From Lutibacter oceani (GTDB lineage: Bacteria; Bacteroidota; Bacteroidia; Flavobacteriales; Flavobacteriaceae), in contig NZ_QTTQ01000009.1 in NCBI RefSeq assembly GCF_003384935.1, forward strand, positions 124,001 to 188,000: 64,000 nucleotides of DNA. The letters run 5' to 3'. The position numbers and the translations under genes were made by a program. This document shows positions 46,536 to 55,772 of the stretch, piece after piece (positions within the stretch are counted from its first letter, which is position 1; every line of letters starts with the position of its first letter). The notes below the pieces were generated by a model. It was not told the origin of the DNA. It was given only the letters and a program-made list of their open reading frames with translations, and made no database searches.

Positions 46536-47351
46536 ATGGGAAAACTTTTAAAACGTACACTATCAGGGTTAGTTTTTGTAAGTGTATTAATCTTTTCAAT
46601 TTTATTTAGTAAAATAACATTCATTTGTCTTTTCTTCATTTTAATGATGTTTTGCTTGTATGAATTTAAAAAGATGATTGCTTTAAAAAGTGTGTTTCCA
46701 TATATTATTGGCACCCTACTTTTTATTTTTGGAAATATTTTAAATGTTGAGGATATCCCATCAAGAATGCTTTTTGAATATATAGGTGTAGCTTTATTTT
46801 TAACCATTTTTATAACTTTTGCATCCATATTATTTGCTAAAAAAGAAGAAGTTATAAGTCATTTAGGAAAAATATTTTTATCCATAATTTATATAGTAGT
46901 TCCGTTTACACTAATTGTTCAAATACCTTTTTTAAATGCATCTTTCAACTATATAAACACAACAATTTTAGGGGTATTTATACTCATTTGGGTTAATGAT
47001 TCTTTCGCATTTTTAATAGGTAAAAATTTTGGAAAACATAAATTACTGGAACGTATTTCACCAAATAAAACCATTGAGGGTTTTATAGGTGGTATGGTTT
47101 TTACATTTATTGCAAGTTTTATATTAGCAAATCAATTTACCAGCCTATCTCAAACACAGTGGATTGTTATTGCAGGAATTGTTAGTATATTTGGAGTATT
47201 AGGAGATTTAATTGAATCTATGTTTAAAAGGCAAGCCGGTGTTAAAGACAGTAGTAATTTTATTCCCGGACATGGTGGATTTTTAGATAGATTTGATAGT
47301 GTTATTTTTGCTGCACCCTTTATATTTATTTATTTACAATTAGTTCAATAA
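46536..47351 (+). CDS. cdsA: Phosphatidate cytidylyltransferase
   Basis: Makes CDP-diacylglycerol for phospholipid synthesis in the inner membrane. The 271-residue protein has about eight membrane helices, SPNKTIEGFIGG and the family's C-terminal signature (MFKRQAGVKDSSNFIPGHGG, then FLDRFDS). Its product enters the pathway that the adjacent psd gene, two bases downstream, completes. Confidence 0.96.
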   Translation: MGKLLKRTLSGLVFVSVLIFSILFSKITFICLFFILMMFCLYEFKKMIALKSVFPYIIGTLLFIFGNILNVEDIPSRMLFEYIGVALFLTIFITFASILFAKKEEVISHLGKIFLSIIYIVVPFTLIVQIPFLNASFNYINTTILGVFILIWVNDSFAFLIGKNFGKHKLLERISPNKTIEGFIGGMVFTFIASFILANQFTSLSQTQWIVIAGIVSIFGVLGDLIESMFKRQAGVKDSSNFIPGHGGFLDRFDSVIFAAPFIFIYLQLVQ

Positions 47352-47353
47352 TT

Positions 47354-48004
47354 ATGTTTCATAAAGAAGGTTATAAAATAATTTTAATTGCAACAATTAT
47401 TGTTGGGGTTGGAATAATATGTATTGAAAACTTTGTAGGTTTAACTTGGTTAAATAAATTTTTATCAATTGTTTTATTGATTTTTTATATTCTAATATTA
47501 CAATTTTTCAGAAACCCTAAAAGAAAAACACCCATAAATGACAGTACAATTATAGCTCCTGTTGACGGAAAAGTTGTAGTTATAGAGGAGGTATTTGAAA
47601 AAGAGTTTTTTAATGATAAAAGAATACAAATCTCTATATTTATGTCTCCGCTTAATGTTCACGTTACAAGATATCCTATTAGCGGAAAGGTGAATTTAAG
47701 TAAATACCATCCTGGAAAATTTTTGGTTGCTTGGCACCCAAAAGCGTCTGAAGAAAATGAAAGAACTACTGTTGTTATAGAAAGTAAGACATTTGGAAAT
47801 GTATTATATAGACAAATTGCTGGTGCACTTGCAAAAAGAATTGTAAATTATGCAAAACCAACAATGCAAGTTGTACAAGGTGAAGATGCTGGCTTTATTA
47901 AGTTTGGATCAAGAGTAGATGTTTTCTTACCATTAAATACAAAAATTAAAGTAAATTTAAACGATAAGGTAAAAGGTGGAGAACAAGTTATTGCTGAAAT
48001 TTAG
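47354..48004 (+). CDS. psd: Phosphatidylserine decarboxylase family protein
   Basis: Makes phosphatidylethanolamine. The 216-residue enzyme is the short, single-chain type of PSD. After two membrane helices at the N-terminus (about residues 8-26 and 35-51), the PVDGKV segment and the processing site GFIKFGSR (Gly185-Ser186) are seen. Self-cleavage there should give the pyruvoyl-bearing subunit. It lies two bases after cdsA, so the two lipid genes are coupled. Confidence 0.93.
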   Translation: MFHKEGYKIILIATIIVGVGIICIENFVGLTWLNKFLSIVLLIFYILILQFFRNPKRKTPINDSTIIAPVDGKVVVIEEVFEKEFFNDKRIQISIFMSPLNVHVTRYPISGKVNLSKYHPGKFLVAWHPKASEENERTTVVIESKTFGNVLYRQIAGALAKRIVNYAKPTMQVVQGEDAGFIKFGSRVDVFLPLNTKIKVNLNDKVKGGEQVIAEI

Positions 48005-48027
48005 TTTTTTGATTTAATGATATAGTT

Positions 48028-48291
48028 ATGAAAAAAAACTTAAATAAAGAATTTGATGAGGCTTATTTAAAAGCTTCCTCAACTGACATTAAACTACCTC
48101 CTGATATAATGTTGCAATTTTATGCCTATTACAAACAAGCAACAAAAGGCAATAACTATGAAGAACCTTCTGGAGAAGTACAATTAAGAAACGCATTTAA
48201 ATTAAATGCTTGGTTTCAATTAAATCATCTTACAGAAGATGAAGCAAAAAAAGAGTATATTAAACTTGTAAATAAATATTTAAAATCATGA
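48028..48291 (+). CDS. Acyl-CoA-binding protein
   Basis: An 87-residue four-helix protein with the acyl-CoA-binding pattern: LPPDIMLQFYAYYKQATKGN and the LNAWFQLNHLTEDEAKKEYI helix. It buffers long-chain acyl-CoA in the cytoplasm. It lies in a lipid-synthesis operon, 23 bases after psd. The stop overlaps the YceI start by four bases. Confidence 0.92.
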   Translation: MKKNLNKEFDEAYLKASSTDIKLPPDIMLQFYAYYKQATKGNNYEEPSGEVQLRNAFKLNAWFQLNHLTEDEAKKEYIKLVNKYLKS

Positions 48292-48908
48292 AAAAACACT
48301 TACCCATCTTACTTCTTTTAACATTAACATTTGTTATATCTTGTAAAAATAAGAATACTGAAAAAAAAGAAGTAAATGCTAAAGAAAAAGGATATACTAT
48401 AGAACCTAAAACTACAACTGTAAATTGGACTGCATATAAAACTACTAGTAAAATACCCGTAAAAGGCCAATTTACAACACTAAATATTGAAGAAAATAAA
48501 GCTAAGGCCAAAACCGCATTAGAAGCTTTAAATAATATTAAATTCAGTATTCCTGTTAGTAGTTTATTTACAAAAGACACCATTAGAGATGAAAAATTAA
48601 AAAAATTCTTTTTTGGATCAATGCTTAACACTGAAAGTATATCAGGAACTATTCATATAAAAAATGAAACTTCGGGAACCGTTGATATAGTAATGAATGA
48701 GATTTCTCAAGCATTGCCTATAACTTTTGTGGCAAGTGATCAAATGGTAACTATAGAAGCCATTATGGATTTGGATAATTGGCAAGCTCAAGCCGCTATT
48801 GCAGCTTTAAACACGGTATGTAAAGAATTACATACAGGAGAAGATGGAATTTCTAAAACGTGGAGTGAAGTAAAAATTGAAGTAGCAACTTACCTAAAAT
48901 ATGAATAA
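48288..48908 (+). CDS. YceI family lipoprotein
   Basis: A 206-residue protein with a lipoprotein signal (MKKHLPILLLLTLTFVISC). The YceI lipocalin-like beta-barrel follows (VNWTAYKTTSKIPVKGQF and the later LDNWQAQAAIAALN). YceI proteins bind polyisoprenoids such as ubiquinone or menaquinone precursors in the periplasm. It is the last gene of the rsfS-ftsH-LUD-cdsA-psd-ACBP run, with a terminator at its stop. Confidence 0.9.
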   Translation: MKKHLPILLLLTLTFVISCKNKNTEKKEVNAKEKGYTIEPKTTTVNWTAYKTTSKIPVKGQFTTLNIEENKAKAKTALEALNNIKFSIPVSSLFTKDTIRDEKLKKFFFGSMLNTESISGTIHIKNETSGTVDIVMNEISQALPITFVASDQMVTIEAIMDLDNWQAQAAIAALNTVCKELHTGEDGISKTWSEVKIEVATYLKYE

Positions 48909-48938
48909 AAAAAAGCCTGCAAATGCAGGCTTTTTTTT
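48907..48938. terminator. Bidirectional terminator
   Basis: Stem GCCTGC/GCAGGC with a four-base loop, flanked by eight A and eight T, between convergent YceI and DUF349 genes. Confidence 0.9.
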
Positions 48939-50841
48939 AACCACCTAGTTGTTGCTTAAGGTAATTAAGTTTTGCTTTCCAAACATCAAGTTTTTCTTTA
49001 TATACGTCAATTTGACTACGAACATTTTTTACTAAAGGATTATCTTCAGAAACATTTGAAATAAAACCAATATTGTTTTCCAATTGTTGTATTTCACGAA
49101 CAGTTTCATCTATCTTTTTTCTTATAAATAATTGCTCAGAATCTAATTTTCTATAGTTTTTTTGCTCAAGATAGCTATTTACCAAGTTTTCAAACTTTAT
49201 CATTTCAATATCTTGTTTCTCTATACTACTTTTATCAACTACTTTGTCCAGTACTTTATTAAATTTCACTTCAATATGTCTCATTTCATGAGGAACTCTA
49301 CCCAAATCACGCCAATCTTTTACATACTCTTTTAAATCATCAATAGTAATTTTGGTTTTATCTTCAATTTTTTCTTTAATTTCAGAAAGTAGCTCTTTCT
49401 TTTGATTTAAAACCTCAATTTCTTCTTTATTTCCTTGATCCTGGTTTTTATGTAATCTATCAAAATAATGGTTACAGGCATCTTTAAATTCTTTCCAAAG
49501 TTTATCGGAGTATTTTCTAGGAACATGACCAATTTTTTTCCAATCAGCCTGTATTTTTTTCATTATTTCAGTTGCCGTATCCCATTCTTCACTATCTTTT
49601 AAAGCAACAGCTTTTTCAATTAATAATTTCTTTTTATTTAAATTATCAAAATGATCTTTCTTTACATCTTTGAAAAATTTATTTTTTTCAACATTAAATT
49701 TTCTAGTTGCTTCTTTAAACTTTGACCAAATTTGATCGTTTTTTGCTCTAGGAACTTGTCCTATACTAAAAAATTTATTGCGTAATGCCTCTATTTCCTT
49801 TATACTTTTTTGCCAGTCGGATCTTGATTCATTTTTCGAAATATCAATAGCTTCAATTGCAGTAACCACAGCTAGCTTTTTATCAATATTTCCCTCAAAT
49901 TTAGATCGCATATCCTTAAAAAATTCATGACGATTATCATGTACTTTTCTAGTGGCTTCACTAAAACGTTCCCAAACCTCTTCTCTATTTTCTCTAGCAA
50001 CTGGGCCAATATCCTCTTTCCATAATTTATGTAGTACCTGTAATTCTTTAAAAGCAACGTTAACATCTTCTACATTTACTAATTCTTCAGCTCTTTCAAC
50101 TAACTTTAATTTTTCTTCTAAATTATGTTTAAAATCCAAGTCACGTAAATCATTACTTAAATGCAGTAAATCGTAAAAACGCTCTACATGATGATGGTAA
50201 GTCCTCCAAGTATCATTATATTTAGCTCTTGGAATAGGCCCAACAGCCACCCATTTAGCCTGAATATCTTTAAACATTTTATACATAGTTGCCCCTTCGG
50301 CATTATCTATTAAATGCTTTAAATCTTCAATTAATTCTAATTTTTCTTCTAAATTGGTTTTTAACTTAGCCTCTTGGTTAGCATAAAATTCGTTTCGCTT
50401 AATTTTGAAATCGTAAAGTATACTATTATAGGTAGATTTTATTGGGTTGCTATATTGAAAATCAACTACATTTCCGCCTTCTGCTAAAAACTTCTCCTTT
50501 TCAGCTTTTAATAATTTCCCAAACTTTACATTAAAAATACTTTTAATTTTATTAACATTATTATTTATGCTTTGAACCTGACCTTCTCTAACAAGTTTCC
50601 CTAATTCTTCAACTAGTTCATCTAAACTTAAATTACCATAATCCTCCATTTCAATAGCTACATGCTCAATGTTTTCAGAGCTTTCAGCTATTTTGTCTTC
50701 AATTTCATCCACTGCAACATTGGTTGAAGTGCTCTTTTCTAAATCTGGTTTATTTGTGGTTATTTGTTCTTGGGTAGCTCCTGAATTTTCAGGGGATAAC
50801 TCTTTTTCTTGTACTGGTAATTTCTCTTCTTGGTCTAACAT
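48937..50841 (-). CDS. DUF349 domain-containing protein
   Basis: A 634-residue, charged, helical cytoplasmic protein with about five DUF349 repeats, each with a W-x-x-x-G-x-V/I-PR-type core (WVAVGPIPRAKYNDTW, WKEDIGPVARENREEVW, FFSIGQVPRAKNDQIW, WKKIGHVPRKYSDKLW and WRDLGRVPHEM). I started at the ATG 50841 (MLDQEEK) rather than at the in-frame TTG at 50862. The first 90 residues are acidic and low-complexity. Function is unknown; it is a frequent neighbour of aroE and DUF368 genes in flavobacteria. Confidence 0.88.
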   Translation of the reverse strand: MLDQEEKLPVQEKELSPENSGATQEQITTNKPDLEKSTSTNVAVDEIEDKIAESSENIEHVAIEMEDYGNLSLDELVEELGKLVREGQVQSINNNVNKIKSIFNVKFGKLLKAEKEKFLAEGGNVVDFQYSNPIKSTYNSILYDFKIKRNEFYANQEAKLKTNLEEKLELIEDLKHLIDNAEGATMYKMFKDIQAKWVAVGPIPRAKYNDTWRTYHHHVERFYDLLHLSNDLRDLDFKHNLEEKLKLVERAEELVNVEDVNVAFKELQVLHKLWKEDIGPVARENREEVWERFSEATRKVHDNRHEFFKDMRSKFEGNIDKKLAVVTAIEAIDISKNESRSDWQKSIKEIEALRNKFFSIGQVPRAKNDQIWSKFKEATRKFNVEKNKFFKDVKKDHFDNLNKKKLLIEKAVALKDSEEWDTATEIMKKIQADWKKIGHVPRKYSDKLWKEFKDACNHYFDRLHKNQDQGNKEEIEVLNQKKELLSEIKEKIEDKTKITIDDLKEYVKDWRDLGRVPHEMRHIEVKFNKVLDKVVDKSSIEKQDIEMIKFENLVNSYLEQKNYRKLDSEQLFIRKKIDETVREIQQLENNIGFISNVSEDNPLVKNVRSQIDVYKEKLDVWKAKLNYLKQQLGG

Positions 50842-50962
50842 ATCAAAATGTTTAAGGTTCAATAATTATAATCATTAATAATTTTAATAGTATTTACAGT
50901 CAATACCATTTTATAAAAGATTCAAAAAGGTACAAAAAGTTGCGTTACAAATAGAAATTTTT

Positions 50963-51709
50963 CTACGAGTTCCAAATCTCCCAAGACTTTTCAGCTTGAA
51001 ATTCCAGCATTTCCAAACCATTTTTTATAACTGCTCCATTTTTTTTACCTAGTTGTAAAAATTTTGTTTCTGAAGGATTATAAATTAAATCGAAAAGCAA
51101 ATGTTTTTCAGAGATAAATTCATAAGGTATATCAGGTGATTCATTTATATTTGGGTGTGTACCAAGGGGTGTACAATTAATAATAATATTATATTCATTC
51201 ATTACCTGTTCATTTAGCATAGAATACAAAAAAACATTATCTGCTAATCTTCTAGAAACAAATTTATACTCAATATTTAATTTTTTTAAAGCATATGCAA
51301 TCGCTTTTGAAGCACCTCCAGTACCTAATATGAGTGCTTTTTTATGGTGATTTTTTAACAATGGTTCAATAGCTTTTTTGAATCCAAAAAAATCTGTATT
51401 GTAACCATGTAGTTGATTTTTATCTGTAATTTTTATGGTATTTACAGCTCCAATTTCTTTTGCATCAGGATCAATTTCATTAAGGTAGCGCATTACGGAT
51501 TGTTTATAGGGAATGGTAACATTTATACCTCTAAATTCGTGTTCTTTGTGGTATAATAAAAACGGAAACTCTTCAATTTCAGGGATATCAAAGTTTTGAT
51601 ATGTTAAATCCGTTAAACCTAATTTTTCAAATTTATCGGTGAAATATTTTTTTGAAAATGAGTAGGAAATATTTTTTCCTAAAAGCCCATATTTTGTTCT
51701 ATTATTCAT
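50963..51709 (-). CDS. aroE: Shikimate dehydrogenase
   Basis: Reduces 3-dehydroshikimate with NADPH in aromatic amino acid synthesis. The 248-residue protein has the substrate motif KNISYSFSKKYFTDKF with SxS-like serines, GINVTIPYKQSVM, ILGTGGASKAIAYALKKLN (NADP-binding) and INCTPLGTHPN. It overlaps the upstream DUF368 gene by eight bases, so it is coupled to it, and lies about 120 bases before the DUF349 gene. Confidence 0.96.
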   Translation of the reverse strand: MNNRTKYGLLGKNISYSFSKKYFTDKFEKLGLTDLTYQNFDIPEIEEFPFLLYHKEHEFRGINVTIPYKQSVMRYLNEIDPDAKEIGAVNTIKITDKNQLHGYNTDFFGFKKAIEPLLKNHHKKALILGTGGASKAIAYALKKLNIEYKFVSRRLADNVFLYSMLNEQVMNEYNIIINCTPLGTHPNINESPDIPYEFISEKHLLFDLIYNPSETKFLQLGKKNGAVIKNGLEMLEFQAEKSWEIWNS

Positions 51710-52724
51710 CTATATATTCTTTACGTTCTGTTCCGTATTTATCAATAAGTAAAATTATTCCTGCTCCTACCGCTATAAACAAAATTGCTATCCAAGTTTC
51801 AGTATCAGAAAAATTAGGAAAATATCTTTTAAAATTTTCTATCACTTTATTTCCATTGGAATCTAATAAATTTACTCCATCTACAATTTTATAAATTTCT
51901 TTTTTCCAAGGCCAAACTATCCCCAGGGAACCAGCTATAAATCCAATAATTACAGCTGTTACAATTTGATGCCAGCGTTTTAAAACATACCCTAAAATGT
52001 GTGATGTAAAAACCAATCCAAATGCCGAACCACCAGTAAAAGTTGCAATTATTTTTAAGTATCTCATTCTTTCTGCATTATCCAAAAAACTAAAATCTCC
52101 AGTAAAAACTTCAGTAATTGTATTAAATAACATAGTTACAGAATCCACTAGCAACAAAACATAATTACCCATTAATATTAAAATAAATGATCCAGACAAT
52201 CCTGGTAATGTCATCCCTGAAACACCAATAATTCCACAAGCAAATACAAACCAAAGGTTCTCATTTTCTTTTGCTGGACTCATAAAACTTATGGCAACAC
52301 CTAGTAATACACCAAAAACCATAGAAATAACATTCCTGGCTCTCCAATCGTTAAAATCTTTTGAAATATAGAATATAGAGCCTAAAATCATTCCAAAAAA
52401 AGCACTCCACACGTATAGTTCATAACGCTGAAGTAAGTAATCTAACACTAAAGAAACACTAAAATAACTAAACATGCTTCCTCCAAAAACCAACATTAAA
52501 AAAGTAGCATTTGTATATTTATAAAAGCTTCTATATCTACCGTTAATAAGTAATAAAAAAGCTTTATAATTTATTTTTCTGAAGGAATAAATCATCTCTT
52601 CATAAAAACCCAATACAAATGAAACCGTACCACCAGATACACCGGGAACTTTATTGGCTGCTCCCATTGCAAGTCCTTTTAAAAAAAGGAAAAAATTATC
52701 CAGCAAGCTACGATCTTTTGCCAT
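51702..52724 (-). CDS. DUF368 domain-containing membrane protein
   Basis: A 340-residue protein with about eight to ten membrane helices and the DUF368 hallmarks: GLAMGAANKVPGVSGGTVSF near the N-terminus, GVSGMTLPGLSGSFILILMG in the middle and SGGSAFGL later. DUF368 proteins have been linked with undecaprenyl-phosphate flipping, so a cell-wall lipid role is possible but not shown here. It is the second of two adjacent paralogues, three bases after the first. Confidence 0.85.
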   Translation of the reverse strand: MAKDRSLLDNFFLFLKGLAMGAANKVPGVSGGTVSFVLGFYEEMIYSFRKINYKAFLLLINGRYRSFYKYTNATFLMLVFGGSMFSYFSVSLVLDYLLQRYELYVWSAFFGMILGSIFYISKDFNDWRARNVISMVFGVLLGVAISFMSPAKENENLWFVFACGIIGVSGMTLPGLSGSFILILMGNYVLLLVDSVTMLFNTITEVFTGDFSFLDNAERMRYLKIIATFTGGSAFGLVFTSHILGYVLKRWHQIVTAVIIGFIAGSLGIVWPWKKEIYKIVDGVNLLDSNGNKVIENFKRYFPNFSDTETWIAILFIAVGAGIILLIDKYGTERKEYIDE

Positions 52725-52727
52725 TTA

Positions 52728-53660
52728 TTAATTTGTATTTGACATGTTTGCTATTTTTTCTAAAACAATTATTACCGCAAACCCCACTATTGCCAAAACT
52801 ATTGCCATTGCTAATTGTGGATTTCCATCAAAAGAAAAAGGAGAAATACTTTGTTCGTTAAAAGGTACTTTTAAACCATGTGAATTTGTACGCCAGGTTA
52901 ATGTTTCTTTCCAAGGCCATATTTTATTTAGGGAGCCTAAAATAAATCCAGTTAAGACAGCAAGTGTTAAATTTTTATAATGACTAAATAACCATTTTAA
53001 AACTTTTGAAAAAGACAATAATCCAATTACTGCACCAGAAGCCAAAATAGCGAGTAACTTAAAATCTCTATCATGTATTGCATCTAAAACAGGTTTATAT
53101 GCACCTAATAATACTAAAATAAATGAGCCTGAAATTCCAGGTAAAATCATAGCACAAATTGCCAAAGCACCCGCTATAAATAGAAATAAAGGCGATGAAT
53201 TTTCAGTAATCATTGGTTGAAGTGTAGTTATATAGTATGCCATAATAGCACCTAGTACAAAAAGCACTATAGTTATAATTCTCCATTTTGAAATTTGCTT
53301 TCCAATAAATAATATACTTGCTAAAACCAAACCAAAAAAGAAAGACCAAACAAGTATTGGTTTATTTTCCAACAACCAAGAAATTAATTTTGCCAACGAA
53401 ACAATACTTATAAAAATCCCAGATACTAACGCTAGCAGAAAACTACCATTTACAGCTTTCCAAAAAGCTTTAAATCCATTATTTTTAAGCAATTTAAGTG
53501 TTGAAAAATTAATTGAACTTATGGACGTTAGTAATTCTTCATAAATACCTGAAATAAAAGCTATTGTACCACCAGAAACCCCAGGAACTACATCTGCAGC
53601 TCCCATAGCCATTCCTTTTAAGGTGATTACTAAATAATGAATTAAATTTCTTTGTTGCAT
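52728..53660 (-). CDS. DUF368 domain-containing membrane protein
   Basis: A 310-residue paralogue of the next gene, with the same GMAMGAADVVPGVSGGTIAF and MILPGISGSFILVLLGAY motifs and the same helix pattern. The pair probably arose by tandem duplication. It starts 33 bases after the TPR gene, and its stop is three bases before the next DUF368 start. Confidence 0.85.
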   Translation of the reverse strand: MQQRNLIHYLVITLKGMAMGAADVVPGVSGGTIAFISGIYEELLTSISSINFSTLKLLKNNGFKAFWKAVNGSFLLALVSGIFISIVSLAKLISWLLENKPILVWSFFFGLVLASILFIGKQISKWRIITIVLFVLGAIMAYYITTLQPMITENSSPLFLFIAGALAICAMILPGISGSFILVLLGAYKPVLDAIHDRDFKLLAILASGAVIGLLSFSKVLKWLFSHYKNLTLAVLTGFILGSLNKIWPWKETLTWRTNSHGLKVPFNEQSISPFSFDGNPQLAMAIVLAIVGFAVIIVLEKIANMSNTN

Positions 53661-53693
53661 ATGTCTTTTAACTTAAAAGACAAATGTAATATT

Positions 53694-55091
53694 TTATAAT
53701 GAAGTATTTTTGAAATCATTTATTATATCCATAACCTCCTTCTTTTTATATATTTCAGGGAATAAATCTTTTATTACATGAAAATATTCAAAATCTATAG
53801 ATAATGCTTGCTCTAAATGCTTTTTCCCTTTTAAATTATTATTAAATTTAAAATAAATACTTCCTAGTCTGTATTCAATTTCTGAAAAATCTCTAAAGTA
53901 TTTTTTTGCTTTCAATAAATTAGTTAAAGCATCTTCAAAATCTCCTAAATAACATAAAACATCACTTAAACCTACCCATATTGTTATATCATAGTCTTGT
54001 AATAAAATACAGTTCTGGAATGCCTCAACCGCTTCTTCAAAAAAGTTTAATTTTAAATTTATTTCTGCATATTTTCTCCAATACAAGCTATTTTTATCAT
54101 CAATTTCAATAGCTTTATTAATGTAAAATAATGCTTTATTGTAATTTTTATTTAGAAGGTATAATTGAGTAATTGCCAACCAACCTTTATCTAATAAAGG
54201 ATCTTCGTGAACTGCTTTTTTATAATATTGAATAGCTAATGTATTTCTTTTCAATTTTTCATAACATTCGCCAATTCTAAGAAAAACAAAAGAAGTTGGA
54301 TCATCTAAATCAATAGTAATTTTATAATTTTCAATGGCCTCTGTAAACTCGTTTAACTGCTCTAACGTTTTGGCTTTTTCTAAATACGCACCCACAAATT
54401 GTTCATCAATTAAAACAGCATAGTCAAAAGCTCTTAAAGCTTCATTGTAATTTTCTAAAATAAAATATTGTCTTCCTAATTGATGCCAAGCAACTTCACT
54501 ATAAGGATCTTTATTTATATAATTATTCAAATATGCAACAGCTTCTTCATGTTGATTTTGCATATCAAAACAGTAAATTACATTGTAAAGTGAGGAATAA
54601 TCTTCAAAATCAACATCTAAGCATTTTGCAAAATTCAACCTGGCTTCATCAAAATTATCCAAGTACAAATATTCCATTCCAATCATAGAAAGTACATCTG
54701 CTTTATCATCGGTATAAGCCAAAGCAATTTTTAAAGAATTTATTGCGTTTTCGTGCTCATCTTTTTTTGAAAAAATACTGGCCTGTTGTACATAAATTTC
54801 TTCATTGGTAGGTTCAATGGCTTGTAGTTCTTTTAATAAAGTTGAAGCCGTATCATATTCATTATCAAAAATAAGTAACTCAGCTTTTAATAACTTTAAT
54901 AAAACAGAATTTGGATGCTGTTTTAAACCAAGTGTTATTGCTTTTTTTGCTAATGAAATTTTTCCAGAGTCAATATAATAATGTATAATCTCCTCAAATT
55001 CAATAGAGTCAAAAAAATAGACACTATCGGTTTTTAACATTGATTCAAATTTAGACAAGGGTAAATTATTTTCTTTTGGAGTTAAAGACAT
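53694..55091 (-). CDS. Tetratricopeptide repeat protein
   Basis: A 465-residue protein with about ten or more TPR units throughout (SVLLKLLKAELLIFDNEYDT, EIYVQQASIFSKKDEHENAI and VAWHQLGRQYFILENYNEAL). It has no signal peptide or membrane helix, so it is presumably a cytoplasmic scaffold. I chose ATG 55091 (MSLTPKEN); the frame extends upstream, but that stretch (LFLYFYFHSNYLFLY) overlaps the promoter region. It heads the TPR-DUF368-DUF368-aroE run. Confidence 0.87.
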   Translation of the reverse strand: MSLTPKENNLPLSKFESMLKTDSVYFFDSIEFEEIIHYYIDSGKISLAKKAITLGLKQHPNSVLLKLLKAELLIFDNEYDTASTLLKELQAIEPTNEEIYVQQASIFSKKDEHENAINSLKIALAYTDDKADVLSMIGMEYLYLDNFDEARLNFAKCLDVDFEDYSSLYNVIYCFDMQNQHEEAVAYLNNYINKDPYSEVAWHQLGRQYFILENYNEALRAFDYAVLIDEQFVGAYLEKAKTLEQLNEFTEAIENYKITIDLDDPTSFVFLRIGECYEKLKRNTLAIQYYKKAVHEDPLLDKGWLAITQLYLLNKNYNKALFYINKAIEIDDKNSLYWRKYAEINLKLNFFEEAVEAFQNCILLQDYDITIWVGLSDVLCYLGDFEDALTNLLKAKKYFRDFSEIEYRLGSIYFKFNNNLKGKKHLEQALSIDFEYFHVIKDLFPEIYKKKEVMDIINDFKNTSL

Positions 55092-55194
55092 ATACAAGAA
55101 TAAATAATTACTATGAAAATAAAAGTACAAGAACAAAAGCATAATTTAATAATAACTTCTAAATGTTTTTAACAAATTAATTAACAAAATGCCT

Positions 55195-55202
55195 TATATT
55201 TG
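55195..55202 (+). promoter_or_regulatory. -7 box of the pyrR operon
   Basis: TATATTTG matches TAnnTTTG exactly. Transcription would start near 55208, leaving about 20 bases before the ATG at 55229. Confidence 0.6.
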
Positions 55203-55228
55203 TATTCCAAACAATGTTTGGTATTGCA

Positions 55229-55768
55229 ATGAGTAAAAAAATTCTTCTTAACTCTAAAGAAATTGACATAATTCTTCATCGGTTAGCTTGTCAGTTAATT
55301 GAAAATCATAATAATTTTGAAAACACTGTTCTTATAGGTATTCAACCTAGAGGAGTTTACTTAGCTGAAAGACTTGTTGCTATTTTAAAGGAAGATTACA
55401 ATATTGTAAATGTTCAGTTAGGGCAATTAGATATTACTTTTTATAGAGACGATTTTAGACGCCGAGGAGAACCTTTAGAAGCTAATAAAACAAACATTAA
55501 TTTTATTGTTGAAGATAAAAATGTTGTTTTTATAGACGATGTTTTGTTTTCAGGAAGAAGTATTAGAGCTGCTTTAACAGCAATTCAATCGTTTGGAAGA
55601 CCAACTGACATTGAACTTTTAGTATTAATAGACAGACGATTTAGTAGACATTTACCAATTCAGCCAAATTATAGAGGAAGACAAGTAGATGTTATTAATG
55701 AAGAAAGAGTAACCGTAAATTGGAAAGAAAAAGACGGAAAAGACGCCGTTTATATAATAAATAATTAA
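55229..55768 (+). CDS. pyrR: PyrR bifunctional protein / uracil phosphoribosyltransferase-like
   Basis: A 179-residue PRTase-fold protein. The PRPP motif is NVVFIDDVLFSGRSIRAALT, and ILIGIQPRGVYLAERLVAI and DRRFSRHLPIQPNYRGRQVD are PyrR-like. I chose ATG 55229 (MSKKILLN); the in-frame ATG at 55214 would begin almost at the transcription start. In Bacillus PyrR attenuates pyr transcription through a long leader RNA, but here the leader is too short for that. pyrB begins four bases downstream. Confidence 0.9.
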   Translation: MSKKILLNSKEIDIILHRLACQLIENHNNFENTVLIGIQPRGVYLAERLVAILKEDYNIVNVQLGQLDITFYRDDFRRRGEPLEANKTNINFIVEDKNVVFIDDVLFSGRSIRAALTAIQSFGRPTDIELLVLIDRRFSRHLPIQPNYRGRQVDVINEERVTVNWKEKDGKDAVYIINN

Positions 55769-55772
55769 TTAT

